From contig NZ_BQHY01000016.1 of NCBI RefSeq assembly GCF_021602155.1, positions 62,001-126,000 of the forward strand: a stretch of DNA of 64,000 nt, given 5' to 3'. The notes below the pieces were generated by a model. It saw only the letters and a list, made by a program, of their open reading frames with translations, was not told the DNA's origin and ran no database searches. The position numbers and the translations under genes were made by a program. This DNA is from Pseudomonas parakoreensis. Its GTDB lineage: Bacteria > Pseudomonadota > Gammaproteobacteria > Pseudomonadales > Pseudomonadaceae. This document shows, one piece after another, positions 17,313 through 27,025 of this stretch (position 1 is the first letter of the stretch; every line of letters starts with the position of its first letter).

Positions 17313-18704
17313 TCAGTGTTCGGCGGGTTTTCGGCGGTGATGCAGACGCCAGCCGATCAGGATCAACAGCAGAACCCCGAGACCACCGGCAATCAGCCAC
17401 AAAACTTCATCATCACTGAGCAACGGCTTTTCGATCCGCAGATACCCCGGCTGCAACAGCAACTCGCGCATGGCCTTGTTCGCCGTTTCCAGGGTCACGC
17501 CTTGCAACTCGCGGGCGGGGTTGGCAAAGCGCCCGTCCTCGTAGTCGCCGAGCGCGCTCCAGTAGTAGTCCGCCATGGCGCTGTTGCCCTGTACCGCCCA
17601 GGCCTGGTGGGCGATGGCGGCCTGTTTGATCCGGGCGAAGGTGTCGGGGTCGAGGCCGTTTTTCAGCAAATCGGCCTTGAGGTCTTCCAGCACCTGTCTG
17701 GCCTCGACGAGATCATCGCGATCGACATCGGCATTGAGGCTCATGAAACCGACCCCGCCGAACACTTCGCGCTCGGCCCACGGCCCATAGGACAAGCCAT
17801 GGTTCAGGCGAATCTGCCGGTACAGTGCCCAGTCGAGGTAGTCCTTGAGGATGTCGAAGGTCTCGTCGTACTGATCGTCAAGCATCGGCTCCGGCACCAG
17901 CCAGTGCAACTTGGCGCTGTCGCCGATGAAGCCACGGGTGAGGGTGCGCTCATGGGCGGCGCTGGTGCGGATATCCGGCAGTTCGCGGTGTTCGGCCGGG
18001 TCCACCGCTTCGAGCGCGCCCCAGGTGCGTTCCAGATAGGCCGGCAGCAGTTTGTCGAGTTCACCGACGACGATCAGCGTCATGTTGTTCGGCGCGTACC
18101 AGGTCTTGCGCACCTTCTCCAGTTGCTCCTGGGTCAGGTGCCCGACCTCGGCGCGTTGCGGGCATTTCAGGCCCAGCTCCACCGCCAGTTGATTGCTGGC
18201 GGTGTGGCCCAGGTCCTGGCGGTCGAGAAAGCGTTGCAGGCGCGTGTAATGGCCGCCGTCCTCGCGCTCGACTACGCGCTTGGCGGCGTTGATCGCATTG
18301 TCGTCAATGCGGGTCTGGGTCAGCAGACCGAGCAGCAAGTCGAGCACTTTGCGCTGATTCTTCGCCGGGGCTTCGATGACGAACGTGGTGTCGGCGTTGC
18401 TGGTGAACGCGTTCCACTCACCGCCCAACGCCTGCATGCGCTCTTCAAGGCCACCTTCGCCAGTGGCATCGACACCGCTGAACAACAGGTGCTCGAGCAA
18501 GTGCGGCAGCTCTTTTTCATCGCAATCGAAATCGTCGAGGCCGACGCCGACCACCAGACGAATCGCCACATGCCCGCGTTCAGTGCCGGGTTTGAGCAAC
18601 AGCTGTAATCCGTTGGGCAGCGCATAGCCTTCGACCTGGAAGCGATCAACGGCGAAGGCGGGCAGGGAACCGAGCAACAGACAGGCGAACAACAGGCAAC
18701 GCAT
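17313..18704 (-). CDS. M16 family zinc metallopeptidase with C-terminal membrane anchor
   Basis: This is a pitrilysin/insulinase-type peptidase of 463 residues. A signal peptide (MRCLLFACLLLGSLPAFA) directs export. The inverted zinc motif HLLEH is near residue 68, and the distal Glu lies in the following helical region. The second half carries the M16 C-terminal domain, and a single hydrophobic helix (VLWLIAGGLGVLLLILIGWRL) with a basic tail sits at the very end, so the protein is anchored in the inner membrane facing the periplasm. GGAAG precedes the ATG. The substrate is unknown. Confidence 0.88.
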   Translation of the reverse strand: MRCLLFACLLLGSLPAFAVDRFQVEGYALPNGLQLLLKPGTERGHVAIRLVVGVGLDDFDCDEKELPHLLEHLLFSGVDATGEGGLEERMQALGGEWNAFTSNADTTFVIEAPAKNQRKVLDLLLGLLTQTRIDDNAINAAKRVVEREDGGHYTRLQRFLDRQDLGHTASNQLAVELGLKCPQRAEVGHLTQEQLEKVRKTWYAPNNMTLIVVGELDKLLPAYLERTWGALEAVDPAEHRELPDIRTSAAHERTLTRGFIGDSAKLHWLVPEPMLDDQYDETFDILKDYLDWALYRQIRLNHGLSYGPWAEREVFGGVGFMSLNADVDRDDLVEARQVLEDLKADLLKNGLDPDTFARIKQAAIAHQAWAVQGNSAMADYYWSALGDYEDGRFANPARELQGVTLETANKAMRELLLQPGYLRIEKPLLSDDEVLWLIAGGLGVLLLILIGWRLHHRRKPAEH

Positions 18705-18754
18705 AACAGGCTTCCGTACGGCTGATTTGGAGATCCGTGTCGTCAGTCAGGGCT

Positions 18755-18830
18755 CCATCGCTGGCAAGCCAGCTCCCACAAGGATTTGCGGCGCTCACAA
18801 AACCCTGTGGGAGCTGGCTTGCCAGCGAAG
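18755..18830. repeat. Inverted repeat, family D (two arms)
   Basis: CCATCGCTGGCAAGCCAGCT and the complementary arm at 18805-18830 are separated by about 25 bases. Other copies lie at 20727-20820, 20855-20895 and 40948-41044. It fills the gap between the M16 peptidase start and the Na/Pi-type gene stop. Confidence 0.85.
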
Positions 18831-18881
18831 GCGTCCGTGAAGCTGAACTCTGAGTTACTGACTGACCCCAGCCCCAGACGT

Positions 18882-20540
18882 TCAAGGCGAATGCGTAATG
18901 TCTACCATATCGTCTGCTTCCAGCGCCCCGGTATCCGCCGTTTCCAGCACCACATAAGCACTGCTGCAGAACAGCGAATTCAAGCGCTTCATATCCGCAA
19001 TCAGCTCCAGGTGCAGCGAACTGGTTTCCAGACTCTGCACGATCTTACGTTGCAAACGGCTGACATGGGCGTGGGCCAGACGCCGTTCCTGTGCGCGAAA
19101 GCGACGTTTCTCGCGCAACAGCTGACGGGCGCTTTCCTTGTCACCGCTGAGGAACACCGACAGGCCCAGGCGCAAGTTGGCGATCAGTTGCTGATGCAAC
19201 CCGGCCAGATCCTCCAGGCCTTCTTCGGAAAACGACCGACGCTGGGAAGTCTTCTGCTGCTGCACCTTGCGCAGCATGCGTTCAATCAAGTCGCTGGCCA
19301 GTTTCAGGTTGATCGCCAGTTCGATGGTCTCCGCCCAGCGCCGACTGTCCTGCTCGCCGAGATCTTCGCGGGGCATTTGCGCCAGGTACAGCTTGATCGC
19401 GCTGTACAGCGCTTCGACGTCATCGGTCAGACGACGCATCTCCTGGGTCACGGCGGTCTGCTTGCCACGCAACACATCGAGCATCGCGTCGAGCATGTTG
19501 TCGATCAGATCGCCCATGCGCAGAGTCTCGCGGGCCGCGTTGGCCAGCGCCAGGCTAGGTGTCGACAGTGCCGTCAAATCAAGGTGACGCGGCTTGGCGG
19601 TGCCGTTGACTTCCGGGCGCTCCGGCAGCAACCAGGCGCACAGCCGCGCCATCGGGGCGACGCTGGGCAGCAGGATCAGGCAGCGCGCGGTGTTATAGAG
19701 CAGGTGAAATCCGATGACCATTTCCTGCGGGCTGAAGTCGAGCCCGTCCATCCAGTGCACCAGCGGATCGAGCACCGGGATGATCAGCAGCAGACCGATC
19801 AGCTTGTAAAGCAGGCTGCCCAGCGCCACTTGTCGGCCTGCTGCGTTCTGCATGCTGGTGCTCATGAACGCCAGCACGCCACTGCCGATGTTGGCGCCGA
19901 TCACCAGGCCGATCGCCACAGGCAGGCTGATCACGCTGGCGCCGGCCAGCGTCGCGGTCAGCAGCACAGCGGCGAGGCTGGAATAGGAAATCATCGCGAA
20001 CAACGCACCAACCAGGGCGTCGAGGAGGATGTCGCCGGTCAGCGAAGCGAAGATCACCTTCACACCTTGGGCGTGGGTGATCGGCGCGGCAGCTTCGACG
20101 ATCAGTTGCAGGGCGAGAATAATCAGCCCCAGACCGATGCTGACCCGGCCCATCTGCCCGAGGCGCGTCTGTTTGCGCGACAGAAAGAAAATCACCCCGA
20201 GGAAAATCAGCAACGGCGACAGCCACGACAAGTCAAAGGTCAGCACCCGCGCCATCAGCGCGGTACCAACGTCGGCACCAAGCATGGTCGCCAGCGCCGG
20301 GGTCAGCGCCATCAGGCCCTGACCGACAAATGAAGTGACGAGCATGGCCGTGGCGTTGCTGCTCTGCACCATCGCGGTGACGACGATGCCGGCGACGAAC
20401 GCGAGCCAGCGTCTGGACATGTTCTGGCCGATCACATGCCGCAGATTGGTGCCGTACACCCGCAGGATGCCGGTTCGGACGATGTGCGTGCCCCAGATCA
20501 GCAGGGCCACGGCAGACAGCAAATTGAGCAGGGTGAGCAT
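18882..20540 (-). CDS. Na/Pi-cotransporter family protein with PhoU-like domain
   Basis: The 552-residue product has two Na/Pi cotransporter repeats in its membrane half (QSSNATAMLVTSFVGQGLM near residue 60 and SYSSLAAVLLTATLAGASVI near residue 200), which form the substrate site. A helical PhoU-like domain fills the cytoplasmic C-terminal third. The family (YjbB/NptA-like) moves phosphate with sodium, often outward. The ATG at 20540 with GGGGG upstream is chosen; the frame runs 36 codons further up without membrane character. It is flanked by repeats on both sides and stands alone. Confidence 0.88.
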   Translation of the reverse strand: MLTLLNLLSAVALLIWGTHIVRTGILRVYGTNLRHVIGQNMSRRWLAFVAGIVVTAMVQSSNATAMLVTSFVGQGLMALTPALATMLGADVGTALMARVLTFDLSWLSPLLIFLGVIFFLSRKQTRLGQMGRVSIGLGLIILALQLIVEAAAPITHAQGVKVIFASLTGDILLDALVGALFAMISYSSLAAVLLTATLAGASVISLPVAIGLVIGANIGSGVLAFMSTSMQNAAGRQVALGSLLYKLIGLLLIIPVLDPLVHWMDGLDFSPQEMVIGFHLLYNTARCLILLPSVAPMARLCAWLLPERPEVNGTAKPRHLDLTALSTPSLALANAARETLRMGDLIDNMLDAMLDVLRGKQTAVTQEMRRLTDDVEALYSAIKLYLAQMPREDLGEQDSRRWAETIELAINLKLASDLIERMLRKVQQQKTSQRRSFSEEGLEDLAGLHQQLIANLRLGLSVFLSGDKESARQLLREKRRFRAQERRLAHAHVSRLQRKIVQSLETSSLHLELIADMKRLNSLFCSSAYVVLETADTGALEADDMVDITHSP

Positions 20541-20726
20541 GCAGACCCCCTGTAGTAGCAGCGCCCCAGAGGGGCAAGTGGACGGCACCGCGCGGTTTCT
20601 ACGTCTTGTACTTAAGCTGTAGTCGGCTAACGGACTGGGCGCCAGCATTGCACAGCTAAAGTGCGGATTGAAACAAAAGTGTCATGAAAACAGCTTTATT
20701 CATACCCCGCGCAATCACCCCAAATC

Positions 20727-20820
20727 CCTGTGGGAGCTGGCTCGCCAGCGATGACGGCAGCACTGGCGACATTGATGTTGCCTGACACGCCACTATCGCT
20801 GGCAAGCCAGCTCCCACAGG
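20727..20820. repeat. Inverted repeat, family D (two arms)
   Basis: The left arm reads CCCTGTGGGAGCTGGCTCGC, with the complementary arm ending at 20820. It is the same element as at 18755-18830. Confidence 0.85.
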
Positions 20821-20851
20821 GTTTGGGTACGAGTTCAAAATCCGCTGGAAC

Positions 20852-20895
20852 AAAAAAACCTGTGGGCGTCTGGCAAGCCAGCTCCCACAGGTTTT
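20852..20895 (-). terminator. Terminator of the TerC gene made from a family D repeat
   Basis: AAAACCTGTGGG (20855-20866) pairs with CCCACAGGTTTT (20884-20895). On the minus strand the hairpin ends in seven T. It lies 23 bases after the TerC stop, so a mobile repeat has apparently been recruited as an intrinsic terminator. Confidence 0.6.
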
Positions 20896-20917
20896 GTATT
20901 GCTATCGGACTACCGGA

Positions 20918-21685
20918 TTACTGCCCCGGCACATCCTTGCGCAGCTTCACCGGGTCCTGCTGTTTTTTCTTCCTGGCGATCGCGGTGCGCATCTTGATGT
21001 TGATCGCTTCCACCGCCAGCGAGAACGCCATGGCGAAGTACACGTAGCCTTTTGGCACATGCACATCGAACGCTTCGGCGATCAGTACGGTACCGACCAC
21101 CAGCAGGAACGACAGCGCCAGCATCTTCAGCGACGGGTGCTTGTCGATAAATTCGCTGATCTTGCCCGAGGCCGCCATCATCACCAGCACGGCGACGACG
21201 ATTGCCGCGACCATCACCGGCACATGGGAGACCATGCCGACGGCGGTGATCACCGAATCCAGCGAGAACACGATGTCGATGATCGCGATCTGGATGATGG
21301 TATAGAGGAAATTACCGCCCTTGCCCGAAGGCTCGTCGCCGCTTTCGTCTTCGCCTTCGAGCGCGTGGTACATCTCTTGCGAGCTCTTCCACAGCAGGAA
21401 CAGGCCACCGAAGAACAGGATCAGGTCGCGCCCGGAAATGCCCTGGCCGAACACCACGAACAGGTCGGCGGTGAGGCGCATGACCCAGGTGATCGACAGC
21501 AGCAACAGGATCCGCGTGATCATCGCCAGACCCAGGCCGAAGATCCGTGTGCGCTGCTGCATGTGCTTGGGCATGCGGCTGACCAGGATCGAAATCATGA
21601 TGATGTTATCGATACCCAGGACGATTTCCAGGGCGGTCAGAGTAAAGAAGGCAACCCAGATTTCGGGGTTGGTCAGCCAATCCAT
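20918..21685 (-). CDS. TerC family integral membrane protein
   Basis: The 255-residue inner-membrane protein belongs to the TerC/Alx/YoaE family, members of which are linked to manganese or calcium export and tellurite resistance. It has about seven membrane helices. The two conserved acidic motifs are present: TALEIVLGIDNIIMISI near residue 18 and DIVFSLDSVITAVG near residue 140, which are thought to bind the metal. An AAGGA ribosome site precedes ATG 21685. It is separated by 70 bases from the upstream citrate transporter gene on the same strand and could share its transcript. Confidence 0.88.
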   Translation of the reverse strand: MDWLTNPEIWVAFFTLTALEIVLGIDNIIMISILVSRMPKHMQQRTRIFGLGLAMITRILLLLSITWVMRLTADLFVVFGQGISGRDLILFFGGLFLLWKSSQEMYHALEGEDESGDEPSGKGGNFLYTIIQIAIIDIVFSLDSVITAVGMVSHVPVMVAAIVVAVLVMMAASGKISEFIDKHPSLKMLALSFLLVVGTVLIAEAFDVHVPKGYVYFAMAFSLAVEAINIKMRTAIARKKKQQDPVKLRKDVPGQ

Positions 21686-21755
21686 GTGTATTCCTTTGAG
21701 CGAGTGTTAAACCATGACGCCAGCAAGCAGCTGGCGTCATGGTGAGTGAATGCCG

Positions 21756-23063
21756 TTACATCGTGCTGAACAGCGGGAATGTCCCCAGCAGCAAGGCGGC
21801 CACCAGTATGCACAGGCAGACCAGCACTGCCCACTTCAGGGTGAAACGCTGGTGGTCACCGAACTCGATACCGGCCAGCGCCACCAGCAGGTACGTCGAC
21901 GGTACCAGCGGGCTGAGCAAGTGGACGGGCTGACCGACGATCGAGGCACGTGCCATTTCCACTGCGGTGATGCCGTAATGGCTGGCCGCTTCGGAGAGCA
22001 CCGGCAACACGCCGTAGTAGAACGCGTCGTTCGACATGAAGAACGTGAACGGCATGCTCACCAGCGCCGTGATTACCGCGAGATAGGGCCCGAGGAAGTC
22101 CGGGATCACCGCCAGCAGACTTTTCGACATGGCGTCGACCATGCCGGTTCCGGACAGGATACCGGTGAAGATACCCGCAGCGAAAATCAGACTGACCACC
22201 GACAGCACGCTGCCGGCGTGGGCCGCCACGCGGTCCTTCTGCATTTGCAGGCACGGGTAGTTGACGATCATCGCGATGCTGAACGCCACCATGAACAGCA
22301 CCGGCAGCGGCAGCAGGCCGGCGATCAGGGTGCACATCAGCGCCAGGGTCAGCAGGCCGTTGAACCAGATCAGCTTCGGACGGCGGGCATCGGGGAACTG
22401 CGAGACGCTGATTTCGCTGTGATCGATCTCGTCGCCGATCAGGTGCAACTCGCCCAGACGCGCACGTTCACGTTTGCCGTAGAAGTAGGCAATGATCAGG
22501 ATCGCCACCACACCGGCGGCCATCGCCGGGATCATCGGCACGAAGATGTCCGACGGGTCCACATGCAGCGCACTGGCGGCGCGGGCGGTCGGGCCACCCC
22601 ACGGGGTCATGTTCATCACGCCACCGGCGAGGATGATCAGACCGGCCATGATCCGCGGGCTCATGCCGATGCGGCTGTACAGCGGCAGCATGGCGGCCAC
22701 GCAGATCATGTAAGTGGTCGCGCCGTCACCATCGAGGGAGACGACGAGCGCCAGCACGGCGGTACCGACCGAAACTTTCAGCGGGTCGCCCTTGACCAGT
22801 TTGAGGATCTTGCGCACGGCCGGGTCAAACAGGCCGGAGTCGATCATCAGGGCGAAGTACAGAATGGCGAACATCAGCATCACGCCGGTCGGCGCAAGCT
22901 TGGTAATACCTTCGAGCATCATCGGGCCGATCTTCGGCGCGAAACCACCGAACAGGGCGAACAGGATCGGGATGATGATCAGGGCGATCAGCGCAGACAG
23001 GCGCTTGGTCATGATCAGGAACATGAACGTGATGACCATGGCGAAGCCAAGGAAAGTCAGCAT
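21756..23063 (-). CDS. CitMHS family citrate/divalent metal symporter
   Basis: This inner-membrane symporter takes up citrate as a complex with a divalent metal (Mg or Ca in characterised members). The 435-residue length is typical. Family motifs include VVSLDGDGATTYMICVAAMLPLY near residue 110, GGVMNMTPWGGPTARAASAL near residue 155, and the C-terminal LSPLVPSTYLLVALAGIEFGDHQRFTLKWA. About twelve helices are visible. TGGAGT lies just before ATG 23063. The setting corresponds to PA5476 in P. aeruginosa. No adjacent TctDE- or CitAB-type regulator is seen. Confidence 0.9.
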   Translation of the reverse strand: MLTFLGFAMVITFMFLIMTKRLSALIALIIIPILFALFGGFAPKIGPMMLEGITKLAPTGVMLMFAILYFALMIDSGLFDPAVRKILKLVKGDPLKVSVGTAVLALVVSLDGDGATTYMICVAAMLPLYSRIGMSPRIMAGLIILAGGVMNMTPWGGPTARAASALHVDPSDIFVPMIPAMAAGVVAILIIAYFYGKRERARLGELHLIGDEIDHSEISVSQFPDARRPKLIWFNGLLTLALMCTLIAGLLPLPVLFMVAFSIAMIVNYPCLQMQKDRVAAHAGSVLSVVSLIFAAGIFTGILSGTGMVDAMSKSLLAVIPDFLGPYLAVITALVSMPFTFFMSNDAFYYGVLPVLSEAASHYGITAVEMARASIVGQPVHLLSPLVPSTYLLVALAGIEFGDHQRFTLKWAVLVCLCILVAALLLGTFPLFSTM

Positions 23064-23290
23064 GGGATTACTCCAGGCGTAGCGCGGCTAATTGAGTGAG
23101 CGGATCGCAGGGGATCAGCGCAGAACGGGAAGCACGAGACGTACGGGCGGAGTTTCAGCGAGGAGGCGGGCTACAGAGGACATCAGAATCACCATTGTTG
23201 TTGTTAATTGGGCCTGTCGTGCGAGCGATCACACGCATCGGCCAACCGGTCTGTTGCCGGTAGTGGCGGCGATCCTAATCGGGCAACCTT

Positions 23291-23635
23291 TCAGCTACCT
23301 TTCGTTGACCGGAAAACAGACAGGTCCAGCGGCCGCATCGCGCCCATCCAGATCGCGTGCTCGGTGTGATCGAGCAAATCGTCGCCGGTGTCGGGGTGAA
23401 GGAACACCACCAGGCCCTTGCGATTGAGTGCCAGCCACGGCAATACCTCGCCGATCATCTGCGGGCCGAAGGCCAACTGGCAGCTCCAGTCAGGGTGCGG
23501 GCCGACCGGGCGTTCATGAACGCGGCCCATCTTCAATGGAAACGACTGCGCGGCTTGCTCACACAACGCGCGTGCCTGATCGATGGTGTCGGCATCGAAA
23601 TAGATGTGGGCGTGGTAGCCCTTGATCGCTGGCAT
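23291..23635 (-). CDS. DOPA 4,5-dioxygenase family protein
   Basis: The 114-residue protein matches the bacterial members of the DOPA 4,5-dioxygenase family. It has GYHAHIYFDADT at the N terminus, HERPVGPHPDWSCQLAF in the middle and LNRKGLVVFLHPDTGDDLLDHTEHAIWMG near the end. The conserved histidines in HAH, PH and HPDTG are likely metal ligands. In bacteria the natural substrate is unknown. The start at 23635 is chosen because family members begin at MPAIKGYHAHIYF; the upstream 19 residues carry no similarity. It stands alone between citrate transporter and NAD-binding genes. Confidence 0.85.
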   Translation of the reverse strand: MPAIKGYHAHIYFDADTIDQARALCEQAAQSFPLKMGRVHERPVGPHPDWSCQLAFGPQMIGEVLPWLALNRKGLVVFLHPDTGDDLLDHTEHAIWMGAMRPLDLSVFRSTKGS

Positions 23636-23718
23636 CTGAAACCCTCGCAAATCGGTTCGAACCCTGGGCGGTGCCCATATGTCACACGCCATACAAGGGA
23701 TTATAAAAAGGATCAGCC

Positions 23719-24384
23719 ATGAAAAATGCCGAAACCCCGACGGTGAAAGTGGTGCTCTATGGTGCCATGGCCAGCCTGGGCGGTGCGTTGATGGCTGAGT
23801 TGCTGCGACGCCAGCACGAAGTCATCACGATTCTCGACGATTTGAACGTACTCGCGCCACGTCCCGGCCTGCGCACCAAAAGCGGCGATTTGTTCGATGC
23901 CGAGCGGGTCAAGCAAAGCGTAGCGGGCAGCTCGGCAGTGATCTGTCTGCTGGACGCGCCGGGCTTGCCGTTCAGCAGCGACCATGTGGAAAGGTCCGTG
24001 GTGCTCGGGCCGGTGGAACAAGTGCTGGCGGTCGATGCGCTGGTCGACGGCCTGCAAGCGGCCAATGTTTCACGGCTGTTTCTGGTGGGGAATTTTGCCG
24101 TGCTCGACGAGCCGGAACTGGACGACGGCCTGCAACGCCACGCCGCCGAAGAAATCCGCGAAGCCCTGCAGAGCAGTCCGCTGCAGTGGACGCTGGTGAA
24201 CGCACCTCATGGCGTGGCGGGGCTGACCATCGAGCATTTCAGCCAGGTCGGCGGCAATCTTGAGCCAGGGCTGGCGGAGCCGCTGGAGCGGCTGAACCGG
24301 GTCGCGGTGGGGATTGCCGATGAGCTGCGGCTGAACCTGCATGTCGGGCAGCATGTGAATTTTGTGGCGACGTCGGATACGTAA
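23719..24384 (+). CDS. NAD(P)H-binding atypical SDR-like protein
   Basis: The 221-residue protein is a Rossmann-fold NAD(P)H-binding domain of the atypical short-chain dehydrogenase (NmrA/YwnB-like) group. The nucleotide loop is degenerate (LYGAMASLGGALMAELLRR in place of GxxGxxG). It is followed by the alternating beta/alpha pattern ending in WTLVNAPHGVAGLTIEHF. Substrate and role are unknown; stress- or redox-sensing members exist. AAAGGA precedes the ATG. It ends against a family A repeat and is convergent with the LysR gene. Confidence 0.75.
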   Translation: MKNAETPTVKVVLYGAMASLGGALMAELLRRQHEVITILDDLNVLAPRPGLRTKSGDLFDAERVKQSVAGSSAVICLLDAPGLPFSSDHVERSVVLGPVEQVLAVDALVDGLQAANVSRLFLVGNFAVLDEPELDDGLQRHAAEEIREALQSSPLQWTLVNAPHGVAGLTIEHFSQVGGNLEPGLAEPLERLNRVAVGIADELRLNLHVGQHVNFVATSDT

Positions 24385-24413
24385 AAGATCGCAGCCTGCG
24401 GCAGCTCCTACAG
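24384..24413. repeat. Solo arm of inverted repeat family A
   Basis: AAAGATCGCAGCCTGCGGCA and the following bases equal one arm of the 10987-11059 element. It sits between convergent stop codons, beginning at the last base of the upstream stop. Confidence 0.8.
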
Positions 24414-24430
24414 AGAGTTGTTTTTGATGT

Positions 24431-25381
24431 TCAAACCGCAATCGACGGCAGCGCCACCCCGGCAAGGGATTCGGCGCTGCTGGCCTGCTCGGCCATCAAC
24501 CAGTCGACAAACTGCTGAATCAACGCGCCCCGGCGTTTGCGTTGCGGCAGCACCACGTAATAACCCAGGCGCGACAACGTGGTCTCGGCGATCGGCCGAC
24601 ACAGCAAGCCTTGGCTCAGCAAGTTATCCACAAGGTGGCGCCAGCCGATGGCCACGCCTTGGCCGCCAATCGCCGCTTGAATCAACAGCGTGTAGTTGTC
24701 GAAGCGCAATTGCCCCGGTGCCGGCGGGGTGCTGATGCCCAGTTCGCGAAACAGCCCGCTCCAGTCAAACCAGTTGCTGCTGTTTTCCCCGCGCAGATGC
24801 AGCAGCGGAAACTCCAGCAACGCCTGGGCAGGCAAAGGCAGGGCGCGCTCCTTGAGCAGTTGCGGGCTGCACACCGGGAACACTTCTTCGCTGAACAGCC
24901 AATGGCTTTCGCCCTGTTTGAAGCGCCCGTCACCAAACAGGATCGCGACATCGATGTCGGTGCGCAGCATGTTGTGGCTGCGCTCGCTGGTGACCAGGCT
25001 GACATCGACGTTCGGATTGGCTTCATGGAAGCGGTGCAGGCGCGGCATCAGCCAATAGGCGGCGAAGGCGAAATCGGTGGCGACCTGCAATACCTCGTGT
25101 TGTTGCTGCGTGCTGATCGCACTCAATCCTGCGTCAATATGCTGCAAACCGAGCTGAACCTGCTCGAACAGGATCGCGCCGCCTTCGGTCAGTTCAATAC
25201 CGCGATAGATCCGGTCAAACAGTCGTGCTCCCAGCTGTTCTTCCAGACGCTTGATCTGCTGGCTGATCGCTGGCTGCGTGGTGCCCAGCTCAACCGCCGC
25301 CGCAGTAAAACTGCGGTGACGGGCCGCCGCTTCGAAAGCGCGCAACAGGTCGAGAGACAAATTGCCGAGGGCTTCATACAT
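24431..25381 (-). CDS. LysR-type regulator next to choline-sulfatase
   Basis: This transcription factor probably controls the divergent betC-choX genes. The 316-residue protein has an N-terminal winged helix-turn-helix (residues about 10-67, DLLRAFEAAARHRSFTAAAVELGTTQPAISQQIKRLEEQLGARLFDR) and a LysR substrate-binding domain. Its place directly divergent from choline-sulfatase matches PA0032 and the choline-sulfate regulators of this family, so choline-O-sulfate or choline is the likely effector (inferred). A perfect DnaA box lies inside the gene at 24624-24632. Confidence 0.9.
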   Translation of the reverse strand: MYEALGNLSLDLLRAFEAAARHRSFTAAAVELGTTQPAISQQIKRLEEQLGARLFDRIYRGIELTEGGAILFEQVQLGLQHIDAGLSAISTQQQHEVLQVATDFAFAAYWLMPRLHRFHEANPNVDVSLVTSERSHNMLRTDIDVAILFGDGRFKQGESHWLFSEEVFPVCSPQLLKERALPLPAQALLEFPLLHLRGENSSNWFDWSGLFRELGISTPPAPGQLRFDNYTLLIQAAIGGQGVAIGWRHLVDNLLSQGLLCRPIAETTLSRLGYYVVLPQRKRRGALIQQFVDWLMAEQASSAESLAGVALPSIAV

Positions 25382-25495
25382 AAGCTGTGCTTATCCTAGT
25401 CATTGTCCGGCGCGGGCTTTACCCGACAGAGCATGGACTCCATGCTCGATCGCAGCAATGTCGCATAACTATTCACTATGGAATGCCGCGATCAC

Positions 25496-27010
25496 ATGAA
25501 GCGCAAGAACATTCTTTTCATCATGGCCGATCAAATGGCCGCGCCAATGTTGCCGATCTACGGCCCGTCGCCGATCAAACTGCCGAATCTTTCGCGCCTC
25601 GCCGCCCAGGGCGTGGTATTCGATGCCGCTTACTGCAACAGCCCGCTGTGCGCGCCGTCGCGTTTCACCCTGGTCAGCGGCCAGCTGCCGAGCAAGATCG
25701 GCGCCTACGACAACGCCGCCGATTTCCCCGCTGACATTCCGACTTACGCCCACTACCTGCGCCGTCTCGGCTATCGCACCGCGCTGTCGGGCAAGATGCA
25801 TTTCTGCGGCCCGGACCAATTGCACGGCTACGAAGAGCGTCTGACCAGCGACATCTACCCGGCCGACTACGGCTGGGCGGTGAACTGGGACGAACCGGAC
25901 GTGCGCCCGAGCTGGTATCACAACATGTCGTCGGTATTGCAGGCCGGGCCGTGCGTGCGCACCAATCAGCTCGACTTCGACGAAGAGGTGGTGTTCAAGG
26001 CCCAGCAATACCTGTTCGATCACATCCGCGAGGACGGCGACCAACCGTTCTGCCTGACCGTGTCGATGACGCACCCACATGACCCGTACACCATTCCCAA
26101 GGCGTTCTGGGATTTGTACGACGACGCGGATATCCCGCTTCCGACGACGCCGGATCCACATTCCCTCGATCCACATTCGCAACGCCTGCTCAAGGTCTAC
26201 GACCTGTGGGACAAGCCATTGCCTGTGGATAAAATCCGCGACGCGCGACGCGCATATTTCGGTGCTTGCAGCTATATCGACGCCAACGTCGGCAAACTCC
26301 TGAAAACCCTCGAAGATTGTAGGCTGATGGAAGACACTGTCATCGTCTTCTCCGGCGACCATGGCGACATGCTGGGAGAAAAGGGCCTCTGGTACAAAAT
26401 GCATTGGTTCGAAATGGCCGCTCGCGTGCCCCTGTTGATAAGTGCACCCGGTCAGTTCAAACCGGGCCGTGTCACATCTGCCGTCTCCACTGCCGACCTG
26501 TTACCGACCTTCGTCGAACTGGCCGGCGGCAGCCTGGAACCGAATCTGCCGCTGGACGGCCGCTCCCTGGTGCCGCATCTGCAAGGGCAGGGCGGGCATG
26601 ACGAAGTGTTCGGCGAATACATGGCCGAAGGCACGGTCAGCCCGCTGATGATGATTCGTCGTGGCGCGTACAAATTTATCTACAGTGAAAACGACCCGTG
26701 CCTACTCTTCGATGTGCACAACGACCCGCGTGAACTCGAAGAGCTCAGCCAGTCGCCGCAACATCGCCAACTGTTCGACGATTTTCTCGCCGAAGCGCGG
26801 GCCAAATGGGACATGCCGGCCATTCACCGCGAGGTCCTCGCCAGCCAGCGCCGTCGTCGTTTTGTCGCCGACGCCCTGACCATCGGCAAGCTGAAGAGCT
26901 GGGATCACCAGCCGCTGGTGGACGCCAGTCAGCAGTACATGCGCAACCACATCGACCTCGACGATCTGGAACGCAAGGCTCGTTATCCACAACCCTGCCA
27001 AAACCAATAA
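25496..27010 (+). CDS. betC: Choline-sulfatase
   Basis: It hydrolyses choline-O-sulfate to choline and sulfate in the cytoplasm, supplying both the glycine-betaine precursor and sulfur. The 504-residue product has the sulfatase signature LCAPSR, in which Cys52 is converted to formylglycine. It also has N-terminal metal ligands (IMADQ), FSGDHGDMLGEKGLW near the middle, and the choline-sulfatase C-terminal extension (QRRRRFVADAL). ATG 25496 is chosen as the homologue start (MKRKNILFIMADQ); an in-frame ATG at 25478 would add six residues. Fifteen bases separate it from choX. Two DnaA boxes (26224, 26983) lie within it. Confidence 0.95.
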   Translation: MKRKNILFIMADQMAAPMLPIYGPSPIKLPNLSRLAAQGVVFDAAYCNSPLCAPSRFTLVSGQLPSKIGAYDNAADFPADIPTYAHYLRRLGYRTALSGKMHFCGPDQLHGYEERLTSDIYPADYGWAVNWDEPDVRPSWYHNMSSVLQAGPCVRTNQLDFDEEVVFKAQQYLFDHIREDGDQPFCLTVSMTHPHDPYTIPKAFWDLYDDADIPLPTTPDPHSLDPHSQRLLKVYDLWDKPLPVDKIRDARRAYFGACSYIDANVGKLLKTLEDCRLMEDTVIVFSGDHGDMLGEKGLWYKMHWFEMAARVPLLISAPGQFKPGRVTSAVSTADLLPTFVELAGGSLEPNLPLDGRSLVPHLQGQGGHDEVFGEYMAEGTVSPLMMIRRGAYKFIYSENDPCLLFDVHNDPRELEELSQSPQHRQLFDDFLAEARAKWDMPAIHREVLASQRRRRFVADALTIGKLKSWDHQPLVDASQQYMRNHIDLDDLERKARYPQPCQNQ

Positions 27011-27025
27011 TGTAAGGGGAAGTCC

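Larger units (their letters stand above)
20541..20917. other. Repeat-rich gap between two minus-strand genes
   Basis: About 377 bases with no gene. It holds one complete family D inverted repeat (20727-20820) and a single hairpin built from the same sequence that serves as terminator for the TerC gene. The part near 20600-20720 is AT-richer and is likely to hold the promoter of the Na/Pi-type gene. Confidence 0.7.
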